Below are positions 55,529 to 64,000 of a stretch of 64,000 nt of DNA, one piece after another. Under the pieces are notes generated by a model. The model had not been told where the DNA came from, ran no database searches, and worked only from the letters and a program-made list of their open reading frames with translations. The position numbers and the translations under genes are program-made. This stretch comes from Trichopria drosophilae (Eukaryota; Arthropoda; Insecta; Hymenoptera; Diapriidae): contig CM059582.1 of NCBI GenBank assembly GCA_030407085.1, forward strand, positions 66,587,501 through 66,651,500, written 5' to 3'. Position 1 is the first letter of the stretch, and the number at the start of each line of letters is the position of its first letter.

Positions 55529-56831
55529 GCCATCGGTACCACGGCTGGATTTTATTTTTTTTAGTTCTAAGCGCGGAGTTGAACTCTGAAAAGTTAAAGG
55601 ACACAGCTAGAAAGTGATTTTCCTTGCACTCTGGCAATCTATCTGGGTCCGTAGCACACCACGGAGGGGTAATTTTGTCCAGAGCAGTGCGGATTTTATG
55701 ACTGTTTTGGTGGTTTTCAGGAGAGTGGCAGGGTTTTAGCTTTACCCACTTGTTTTTGAGAATTCTGCAGGTATTCAGAACATAGACATATTTCAGATCT
55801 GAACTGGAATTTACTGATTCAATAAAATTTTTATAGAACACACGACGTTTGGTTTTAAATAGCTTGGTAGCAGTGGCTCGGTATTTTTTGAACGCAATAT
55901 AGTCGGCTTCCAATTTAGAATACTGCCATTTTTTTAACGAGGCTTTCCTGAGTCTAGTTGCCCTGTCGCACTCCGAATCCCACCATGGAACGGGGTTTCT
56001 GTATTTATAATCACTCACTTTTCTTTTCCTGGGCGTGCTACTTCGGATTGCTTCTGACAAAACTTCTATAAATTGTCCATATTTAGAGAGCCAGTTTGTC
56101 CTTACTGATTTGAGGTTAAAGCTCTGTTTCTTGTATAAAAATTTCTCCACTCCTATTTCAATTCGCATGGGAAAATGGTCTGAACCTCGGGGATCGCTTT
56201 CCACATCCACATTTACCGAGTCGAGCATGTTAGGACTTACAAAAATTAGATCGATATTTGATAATTCGCCAGTTGCCGAGTTTATATGCGTCTTCGTATT
56301 GTGGTTATGTAGAATAAGATGAGTGTTGTTTAGGGAGACGAGTAGTCTCTCTCCGTTTGTGTCGGATTTGGAGCAGTTCCAGCAGATGTGATTAGCGTTG
56401 AAGTCACCAACAAGCGGAGTTTTGTTGCGTCTATCTGAGTTTCGAAAGATCTCATCCCATTTTGCTTGCGAGTGCATGCTCCCTGGCGTTCGATAGCATG
56501 CCAGAATGTCAGTTTGGTCCTTGAAATCCGTTATGGTTATACCTCCCATTTCTATTTCTTGCGTAGGGTTTGACAGATCATCTATTTCTGAATAGGCGAT
56601 ATTATTTCTGATCAGCATGAGTATGCCTCCTCCCCTTCCATGCTGCCGGTCTTTTCTAAATGTTTTAAAGCCTGAATAATGAAAATTTTTTATTTGCTCA
56701 TTCAGCCAACTTTCAACGCATATGAAAATGTCTAAATCTACGAGAACTTTCGCTAGCTTATTTCTTTTTGGAAATATGCTGCGAGCGTTCCAGAATAGGA
56801 TTCGTAGTTTTGTATTTAAAATCGAATTCAT
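55518..56831 (-). pseudogene. I-clade ORF2, APE endonuclease
   Basis: Begins MNSILNTKLRILFWNARSIF with the catalytic asparagine. It continues DIFICVESWLNE (glutamate), GGGILMLIRNNI, LVGDFNANHICWNC (D/N pair), NIDLIFVSPNML and GSDHFPMRIEI (final D-H pair): a complete apurinic-type endonuclease, followed by a basic linker (WWDSECDRATRLRKASLKKW). It nicks target DNA to start reverse transcription. The frame is intact for 437 codons. Confidence 0.9.
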
Positions 56832-57076
56832 TGTAAATAGTAATTTGTAGTTGTTATTATTGTTGTTGCTTAGCTTCTTGTGTTTTACTTTAGATCTGCT
56901 TTGGTTTTGTGTTTTCGTTACTTCTGTTTTCTTAATTGTAAGAATTCCGATTCTAATATTTACGAGTTATCCGATTCGAATTTAGATTCACTAGTGAGTT
57001 GTGAGCATAGTTTTTTTTAAATTCTTGTTATTCTTGATTTGAGCGTTCGGTTGTTTAGATATTTGTAGGCTTCATC

Positions 57077-58287
57077 CTACATATTTATTAATTCTTCGGT
57101 ATTTGTAGTGTATTCATGAGCAAGTTTCGGTAATTCATCACACCCATGAGCTCTTTCTAGGAATTCTTGTAATTGTGTTATTTTTAATTTGTGCGTTTCT
57201 GAGGTTTGCATAGGTTCTACAACTGGCTGAAATATTTTATTTAAACTGAACTCATTCTGTACTATTATTAACTCTTTTTCTCCACAAACTTTCTTTTTTT
57301 TTTGTTTTGGTTTTGTTAATACTCTGTCTTCGGTTAGTCGCACTCGTAGATCTGAGCACTCTTCTCCAGATAGTGACGTTATTGAATTTTTTCTAGGTTG
57401 TGGTTCTGAGGGGTTTTCAGAGGCTCCAGAAGAGGAGGGAGGAGAACGTCGTTTTAACTTTTTATTTGAGTTAGCTGGATTACTAATTCCTACTTTATTG
57501 TAGTCATTTTGTGTTTCATCGCTAATTGCTTCATTAATTACTTCAATATTTTCTTGGATTTGTGAAACCTCTACTGTTAATTCTTTGTTGTCATTTGGAC
57601 ATACCTTGTCAACGTGGCCGTTCTGTTTACATTGAAAGCATCGTATTACGTCCGTGCTAAGATAGATCCAATACACCGTAATTTCGAAATATATTTGTAG
57701 CGATTCTGGCAGTCTTTTTTCTTCTTCTTCTTTAATATATGCTTGTCTTCTAAACGAGAGAATATGCGTTCTGCCGGTTTTGGTGAGACTCGCTCTAATG
57801 TCGCTGATGCTGGAAACAGGATTTATACCTTTGTTTTCATGGCTTCTAATAAAATTTCATTTGGTATGATTGGATCCACGTTCGACATTACCACCCTTTT
57901 GTTTTTCTCAATTAGTGGTCGTATTTTGATGACGTAGTCTTTCACAGAAATCTGTTTATCAACAAGTTTTTCTGTTGTTTTGTTGTCAGATAAGAATATG
58001 CATATTCTGCCGCCTGATATCTTTCAAATGTACCTGATGTTTCTTGGGTCTATTATTTTCTCAAGGCCATCGATGTAATCGTCGTTTGTACAACCTTCCA
58101 TTGCATCTATTATTACGGCTTGTTCTTTCTTTGGGCGGACGTTTGCAGCTGCTGCGTTTGAATATAACTTTGGAGATTGTTCTTGCATGTTTCTGTTGAT
58201 TTCTGAATTTTCAACGTGACCCCTGTAGTCAGAAGTCATCGCGGTTGTTTTTTGTATTTCAAACCGGCAAGCGGCTTTGAAAGACAC
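57077..58287 (-). pseudogene. I-clade ORF1, CCHC nucleic-acid-binding protein
   Basis: Starts MSFKAACRFEIQKTTAMTSD and has an in-frame stop near 58024. It continues (frame-shifted) with DYVIKIRPLIEKNKRVVMSN and RILSFRRQAYI, an RRM-like region typical of hymenopteran and other I-group ORF1, then CFQCKQNGHVDKVC (CCHC). It ends in a Ser/Pro-rich tail and KPKQKKKKV. It coats the element RNA. The N-terminal part overlaps no other gene. Confidence 0.75.
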
Positions 58288-58430
58288 TATGCCTCAAATT
58301 TGGTATAAATCACAACTTTTAACTATATTACAATCTATTACACAGGTCACACGCTGTCGATATTTACCCAGCAGAAATTGTAAACACGTCTGCTCGCAAC
58401 CACGTCTTAAACAAGACTCCATGTAAAACG

Positions 58431-58740
58431 ATTGTTCTACAGTAGAAAAAATGTTACGGAAGATCATTGTAAAACTGATTGCGTCTGTACGGTGATTTTT
58501 TAGGAAAGTTTTTCGGCTTAAGCGACGTGAGCCGTCTCCTGATTTATGGCTAATAAAGGTTTAAAGAAAATGTTATTTGAATCGGGTACGTTCCAATATG
58601 CTTCATCTATGTGGTTTGAAGGTTACTTGTAAGAAACGGACTCGTTTGTCCGGTGCCGACATATAATTACGATAGTTTTCAGATTTGTGTATGCGTACCG
58701 AAAATTGGTTAATCGCGCTAGTTACGAGGACGTAACACAT
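58431..58740. other. no supported feature
   Basis: 310 bp between the non-LTR duplication and the satellite. No coding or repeat signal. Confidence 0.5.
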
Positions 58741-59292
58741 ACAATTACCACTTAAACAATGATGCCATCGCGAATAGTTTTAAAACGATATTTTCCATAT
58801 GTCAAACCGTATTTTTGAAGTGTCTGTAAAATGTTACCTTTATAAAGAATTTTCTGCAAAAGTTATACGCTTTTTAAAGAAATCGTTATAAACAATGATT
58901 ATTTAAACAATGATTCCATCCGAATTGTTTCAAAACGATATTTTCCTTATTTCAGCCAGTATCTTTGATGTGTTTGCAAAATTTGCTCTTTATACAGAAT
59001 TTCCTGCACGAGTTATACGCTTTCTACAGAAATCGTTATCCACATTGATCATTTAAGTAATGATTCCGTCGAGAATTGTTTCAAAACGATGTTTTCCTTA
59101 TTTCAAGCTGTATTTTTCAAGGGTCTGCAAAATGTTACTTTTATAATGAATTTCTTGCACAAATTATGCGCATTTTATAGAAATCGTTATATACAATTAT
59201 TACTTAAACAATGATGCCATCGCAAATAGTTTCAAAACGATATTTTCCTTAGTTCAAACCTTATTTTTGTAGTGTCTGCAAAATGTTACTTT
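58741..59292. repeat. 151-bp satellite, 3.7 copies
   Basis: Units begin at 58741, 58892, 59042 and 59193 with ACAATNATNANTTAAACAAT and a shared GTTTCAAAACGATATTTTCC. The spacing is 150-151 bp. Copies diverge by about 15 percent. The last unit is cut by the Gypsy-C LTR. Confidence 0.95.
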
Positions 59293-60047
59293 TGTTACGG
59301 ATGCTGGCTACGCACATAATAGCACTCGTAACATGGGCAATACTTATCTTTGTAAGATCGGCAAGGCACACACACACACCGAAGGGCCCGATTCGGCGTC
59401 GCACGTAGATTGCACGCGTGCTGTAACTTACACAGGGAACCACCGGTTCCTCTAGTTGCAAGCCCAATCGGTCAAGAAAGGAATGTGCCACGCCGAAGCT
59501 CGAAGTAAGACAATCCATAAGATTGTGACACAATGCGCAACCCGAATCGCCAATGTCACCAATAAGTCAAAGGGTGACTGATTCGGGAAAGATGGCACGT
59601 GGCAAACAACAAGTGCAGGTGGCCATCGCGAATGACGATGATCTCATCGACATCTAACATATAAAAAGGGCAATCGCACTGCCCGAAATCAGAGTCGCCC
59701 CGCGAATGACGCCGTGAAGATCTCGGTGAAGAGTCGCACCGTGAGTGAAACCGTGAAGATCTCTGTTAGAGTCGCGTCGTAAAGATCTCCGTCAGAGTCG
59801 CGCGCACGGAACTTAGTTCCTTTATACCCGGTCGATATGATAGTGTACGACCTGTGGTTGGCATTTCTCTTAATAAAAATAAAGTTATTTTTCCTAAATT
59901 CGCCGCTATTTTTGTCACTTGGGGTGTCGATCCCCTTTATGCGGAAGATCCCAGAAAGGATTCTCAGCTACCCAGAATCAACCTTTATAACTCCTGATCT
60001 TTGTAAGAATTTAATTACGAAAGCATAAAAATCGAAATATAAAAAAT
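59293..60047 (+). repeat. Gypsy-C 5' LTR (approximate)
   Basis: Starts TGTTACGGATGCTGGC exactly where the satellite stops. It contains a TATAAAAAGG box at about 59660, then a repeated GTGAAGATCTC/AGAGTCGC motif (59715-59800), and an AATAAAAATAAAG polyadenylation region at about 59872. The 3' limit is set by the PBS-like TGGCAGCGGCGGGATCTG at 60050-60067. Confidence 0.65.
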
Positions 60048-60735
60048 GATGGCAGCGGCGGGATCTGCCAGTGACTGGTGAGCTTCAAAAATAACTTTTC
60101 AAGAAAATCAGAACGGGTAAACGAAGTTCAGTTCGCGTAAAATAACTTGAGAAAGTTGTGAATGAACACGAGCTGTTCCGAGACTCAGCTATCCAAGATT
60201 CATTGCTCCAGAACGCGGAGGGGGCCTTAGCCAATTCAAGATTCACGAGGGCGCTTCACTAACCTGAGGGGCTGTCTAGTAACTTGAGGAATCTCAACGC
60301 ATCAGGTAGAGCAGTGAAGACATCGAGGACGCTGATAGCCTATTTCATGAGTGTAGCTACGTAAGTAAATTTGTATTTCTGTAAAAATTTTCTCAAAAAA
60401 AAAAAATCTTTGGAAAAATTATTCAATCTTTTGCTCAGAATCATATGTAAATTTCACGAACAAAAAAGAGAGAAAATTTGTAAACTATTTAACGATTGTT
60501 GTGAAGTTTATGAACTTTGAAATATTGTTGATTTTTAAAAAACTATTACAATTCATTTTGAAACACTATTGTAATTCATTTTGAAATGCTTATTCAATTA
60601 ATGTTGTAATACTGTCACATTTAACTTTGAAATTTTGTTGTAATTAACTCGGAAATATAATTTTAACTAACTCTGAATATTATCGAAATTGCAATTTGTT
60701 ACATCCCGCCAATCAGAAATTAATAATAGCAACTT
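60048..60735. other. Gypsy-C leader
   Basis: The PBS-like motif at 60050 is followed by ~670 bp of non-coding AT-rich sequence with repeated AACTNTGAAAT(A/T)-type blocks at 60510-60690. Confidence 0.55.
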
Positions 60736-61740
60736 TTGAAACAAAACAAAAAAAATGGGGGCAATAAATGCGGAACAACGACAAGCGGTAGCCACCAAGT
60801 GGCACCCATGGGTCCGATATATGTGGAATTACGAGCACCACCAATTGCGGAAGCGGTGAGCAGTGTGCCGGAATTAGACGGCACCCGCCAAAAATTCTCA
60901 GACTTCGGAAGTGCGTGTCGCGACGGATTCACATTATTATCGGTCGACGAAACGCGGATCTATCTACATATGATGAGGAAAAAGCTTACCGGGAAAGCGA
61001 AAATTTTCTGCGAAAAAATTTCGACATACGCGACAGTAGAAGCCTTTCTGGCCGATCTAAAATCTGCCTACGGTATTTCTAGTGATCCGCTCAAGTTACT
61101 AGCGGGATTAAAAAATACTTACCCCGGACATCGCGAAAGTTTGGATGATTTTGGTTACCGTCTATAACGCGATTATCGCGCTTTCGAGAACGCGGTTGCC
61201 GGTCAGAGATTATTAACTTTGGCAAATCGGTAGGGACCATTTTATTTACTGCGCGAAAGGCCCAATGGAAGTACGCCTCACGCAGCTGAATCCAGATACG
61301 CTCGAGGCTGCCGTAGAACACGCTAGAAAACTAACTGAAATATACAGCGCGAAAGACGCAGGATCCGATCCTATGTTGGGAGGTCGCGGAGAAAGATATT
61401 ATCAAGCGTCTGCTCATTTAGATTCGAAAGGTCCGCAATATCAGCGTGACTATTTGGACCGGCCAGGACGTTATGAAATCGATCCTGAATGGCGAAATTA
61501 TAACGACATACAGTCGTGTAGTTAATGTAAAATAATAGGGCACACTCGGAAACAATGCCAAACTCTAATAAATAGGAATTTCGATACCCTGGACATAGAG
61601 AGACATTGCACTTGGTGAGATCGCATAGGTCACACCAGAGATAATTGTCCCGCGCAAAGATTCAGTCAACAAAAATGCGAGTTTTGCCAGCGAATAGGTC
61701 ACGTCAGTGAAACAAGTTTTTTTAGAAACGGCGTGAAAAA
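60736..61740 (+). pseudogene. gag: Gypsy-C gag
   Basis: Frame 60736-61167: VPELDGTRQKFSDFGSACRD, LHMMRKKLTGKAKIFCEKIS and LLAGLKNTYPGHRESLDDFG, the capsid pattern of insect Gypsy elements. It breaks at a stop and resumes (61265-61525) with EVRLTQLNPDTLEAAVEHAR. Frame-shifted zinc knuckles follow: GHTRKQC, GHTRDNC and CEFCQRIGHVSET. Several stops make it non-functional. Confidence 0.75.
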
Positions 61741-62314
61741 AAAGATTTCGGAAGGAAAATTTCAGGATAGGTCAAAAAATAGATTTGTAGAAAATAACCA
61801 AACCTCTTTTAATAACGATCGCCGTGATGAATCGAAATTCCGAAATAGGGAAAACCTCCCAAGTTTTTCTAGAAATCGTTCGTTCTCGGGAAATTATCAT
61901 TCGTCTCATCGGACTAATGATAGATGGCAGAGAAATAAATACGGGAATAATGAAGACACCTATAAACGAGAAAACAATTCATCCTATAGTCAAAATCACC
62001 ATCATTTAAACTCCAGGGGCGCTCGACAGCAACCAGCAACGTCGAGCGACGCCCGAGACAAAAACTCCACTCGGAAAATGTGCGCCGTAAAAGCGGAACG
62101 GCCAGAGTCCATTTCGGGCATGTTAGTTTTTCAGAATGCCCACGAACAAGATTACGAATACGATATGGTATATAAAGAGGGGAAACGTAATGTCAACGCA
62201 GATGCATTATCGCGTAATCCAATTGATAGATCCGACCTCGAAAATGAAAATGAAATTTACGACGAAATAGATTTGGCCGATAATAAAATAAATAAAGAAA
62301 AAAAAAACGATTAA
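61733..62314 (+). pseudogene. Gypsy-C deletion junction: gag tail joined to RNase H end
   Basis: One 193-residue open frame runs from a basic, N/R/S-rich nucleocapsid tail (KNRFVENNQTSFNNDRRDES) through KMCAVKAERPESISGMLVFQ into EYDMVYKEGKRNVNADALSR, the conserved RNase H end. Everything between protease and that point is missing, so a deletion fused the two in frame. The tail after NADALSR is acidic. The open frame suggests the deletion may be tolerated or recent. Confidence 0.75.
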
Positions 62315-62373
62315 AAAATTAGAAAACGCACAAAAAACTGAAAAATCGTTTATGCCAATTAAAGGCGGTAAAA

Positions 62374-62649
62374 ATGATAAAGAAAACAAAAAACGATCAA
62401 CAAACGCTAAGAGACTGCGAGTCTCAGATGCTGACGGGTCAGGAAATCCTGCTCCGAAAAAAACGCGGTAAGGATTTCCATGAAGAAACCGATACGTATG
62501 GAGATATTGAAGACAACGTGACTGACTGCGACAAAGAGAGCCAGAGTTCCAAGGTAGAAATGCTGGCAGTTGAAAAGAACTCGAAAGAAATACATAACCG
62601 AGGTCGAAAAACTCGAATTGAAAGCCTACATGAAATTAGGAAATTATAA
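62374..62649 (+). pseudogene. Gypsy-C linker after RNase H
   Basis: A 91-residue frame, highly charged (KKTKNDQQTLRDCESQML, DTYGDIEDNVTDCDKESQSS), in the place where Gypsy-A has its G-patch linker. No G-patch or zinc motif is seen. Probably the RNase H-integrase linker; the integrase is absent. Confidence 0.4.
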
Positions 62650-62751
62650 AGGAAAAACTCGGTCGAGACAGCAAGACGGATCAACTTAAATAGAAAAACC
62701 TCCTACACCAGTGAAGAAAAAACAATGAAAACAATATACAGGGTGGCCGAT

Positions 62752-63232
62752 ATATCTGAAGACATCGAAATATCTCGAGAACTATGCACAGAATCAAAAA
62801 AGTTGTGGGGTGAAAGTTGTTCGACACGAAGGGGGGCATCCAGTGATAATTAAATTTACCCCCTCCCCCATCCCCTGGAGGTGGAGTGGGGGCAAAAACA
62901 ATAAAACTTAAATAGGAACCCCCATTTTTTATTACAGATTTGGATTCTACGGAAAAAAGTACACGAATTTGACCTAGGAGCTATTGCATTTTGGGTTACA
63001 GATGGCGCTGTAATCGATAAAAATCCAAATTTATCCGAAGACATTGAAATACCTCGAGAACTATGCACAGAATCAAAAAAGTTGTCGGATGAAAGTTGTT
63101 CGACACGAAGGGGGGCATCCAGTAATAATGAAATTTACCCCCTCCCCCATCCTCTGGGGGTGGAGTGGGGGCAAAAACAATAAAACTTAAATAGGAACCC
63201 CCAGTTTTTATTGCAGAATTGGATTCTCCAAT
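62752..63232. repeat. 298-bp tandem duplication at the mariner 3' end
   Basis: Two copies spaced about 298 bp; the second is shortened. They differ at a few percent of positions. Both contain GGTGGAGTGGGGGCAAAAAC and AAACTTAAATAGGAACCCCC. Confidence 0.9.
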
Positions 63233-63406
63233 ATTGACAATTTTCGCCCGCGTAGCGGATATGGAATACGGTCATTCTAACAAAGCCGGGAAAAAATACA
63301 TTTAGCGTTACCCAGGAACAACGACGTGGACGTAGTATTTTTCTGTTCCCTTTGGGGTGCTTGTTTTACGTGAGTCCCCTTGCCTCTCACTGTCTCACTG
63401 TTCACT

Positions 63407-63990
63407 TACTTGAGTAAGTGTTCGAAATGTTGACCTTCCACTTCAATGCATTTATTTATTCTTTCTTCAAATGACTTTATACATCATAGAATCATATCTG
63501 CAGAAATTTCTGCGCAAGCAGTTCTTATGCGTTCCACCATGTTATCACGAGTCGTTGGTACTTGTTCATAAACCTTACCTTTTAGGTAACCCCATAGGAA
63601 GAAATCCGGAGATGTTAGATCAGGTGACCTCGCAGGTCAATTAATGGGGCCACCTCTACCAATCCACGTACCATTGTAATCACGGTCTAGTATTTCCCTT
63701 GCTACTCTTGAAAAATTTGCTGGGCAACCATCATGCTGAAACCACATTGTCCGTCGGACGTCCATAGCAACATCCTCAAGTAGTAATGGTACTTCTTGTT
63801 CTAGGAAATCTCGATATTTTGTTCCATTCAAATTACCTTCAATGAAATAAGGACCAATGAGTTTATTTCCTATGATTCCACACCAAACGTTCACCGACCA
63901 AGGACGTTGATGATTAACTTGTCGTAACCAATGGGGATTTTCTACGCTCCAATAATGCATATTATGCCTATTGACGCCACCATGGTTCGT
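63407..63990 (-). pseudogene. DD41D mariner transposase, C-terminal half
   Basis: Frame 63960-63637 has MHYWSVENPHWLRQVNHQRP, VNVWCGIIGNKLIGPYF and MWFQHDGCPANFSRVAREIL (second catalytic aspartate), then WIGRGGPIN. A TGA replaces the expected tryptophan codon, after which the frame continues PARSPDLTSPDFFLWGYLKG (third aspartate) to about 63407. Counting gives 41 residues between the last two aspartates, the rosa-type DD41D spacing. The first aspartate would lie just beyond 64000. Confidence 0.8.
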
Positions 63991-64000
63991 GAATGTAGAT

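Larger units (their letters stand above)
53061..58420 (-). mobile_element. near full-length I-clade non-LTR retrotransposon
   Basis: Minus-strand element flanked by a 10-bp duplication ATGTAAAACG (53051-53060 and 58421-58430). It ends in a ~16-nt poly(A) (53062-53077) and starts GGAGTCTTG. It encodes ORF1 with a CCHC knuckle and ORF2 with endonuclease, RT, RNase H and a terminal zinc motif. RNase H plus this ORF1 type points to the I group. A few frameshifts and stops make this copy defective but young-looking. Confidence 0.85.
59293..62735 (+). mobile_element. Gypsy-C: internally deleted Ty3/Gypsy element
   Basis: Plus-strand element with a 5' LTR, PBS-like sequence, gag, three zinc knuckles and then the end of RNase H, with protease, RT and most of RNase H missing. 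After NADALSR it has only a charged tail. No 3' LTR is seen before the mariner at 62742, so it is truncated there. Confidence 0.8.
62742..64000 (-). mobile_element. rosa-like (DD41D) mariner, runs off the window
   Basis: The left end is probably at CAGGGTGGCCGATAT (62742), preceded by TA. A ~298-bp segment is duplicated in tandem (62752-63040 and 63041-63232), with CGAGAACTATGCACAGAATC and CACGAAGGGGGGCATCCAG. The transposase C terminus follows on the minus strand. The right end lies outside the window. Confidence 0.7.

Noticed and set aside
1..64000. tRNA, rRNA or snRNA genes
   Set aside because: No cloverleaf with A and B boxes or conserved rRNA/snRNA segment was found on reading; a tRNAscan or Infernal run would be decisive.

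Overview
This window reads as an AT-rich arthropod (most likely insect) heterochromatin-like locus built almost entirely from transposable elements nested inside one another. I see no conserved housekeeping gene. The evidence for an insect is the element set: a P-type THAP transposase relic, I-clade and R1-clade non-LTR retrotransposons (the R1 one sits inside a CA microsatellite), an env-bearing Ty3/Gypsy element, a DIRS element and a rosa-like mariner. I cannot name the order with confidence.

Layout. 1-3.4 kb: microsatellite, a Q-rich/coiled-coil exon pair and a hammerhead ribozyme. 3.4-3.8 kb: 102-bp minisatellite. 3.9-8.4 kb (minus): decayed P-like transposase carrying a foldback insertion that holds a second, damaged hammerhead. 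9.4-10.5 kb: 3' fragment of a non-LTR element. 11.4-11.8 kb: two GC-rich minisatellites. 12.8-14.1 kb: R1-clade element inside a GT/CA microsatellite.

14.1-46.5 kb (minus) is one old, env-bearing Ty3/Gypsy element (here Gypsy-A) split into pieces. 3'-to-5' on the + strand these are: a second membrane-protein ORF, a chuvirus-like class III glycoprotein, the integrase (broken by a 1.3-kb TIR element), an unusual G-patch/zinc-knuckle/AT-hook linker, RNase H and RT. Then comes a ~12.4-kb foldback insertion (about 21.94-34.35 kb), then protease and gag. Gag itself is split by a second LTR element (Gypsy-B, 36481-46027, ATAG target duplication), which is in turn split by a 3.35-kb Transib-like foldback (38274-41624, CGGCG duplication).

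The 12.4-kb foldback has long inverted arms, ~5 kb of 43/86-bp tandem repeats with a 1311-bp higher-order repeat, a Tc1/mariner-type transposase relic, a TTAA-flanked MITE, a three-exon open gene of unknown function, and a solo LTR with an intact-looking type III hammerhead ribozyme. 46.65-51.29 kb: a structurally complete but mutated DIRS element containing a 247-bp TG...CA insertion that carries another hammerhead. 53.06-58.42 kb (minus): near full-length I-clade element with a 10-bp duplication. 58.7-59.3 kb: 151-bp satellite. 59.3-62.7 kb: internally deleted Gypsy (Gypsy-C). 62.7-64 kb: DD41D (rosa-like) mariner running off the end.

The most striking signal is the set of four related type III hammerhead ribozymes, two of them inside LTR-like insertions with 5-bp target duplications. 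This resembles the retrozyme architecture known mainly from plants.
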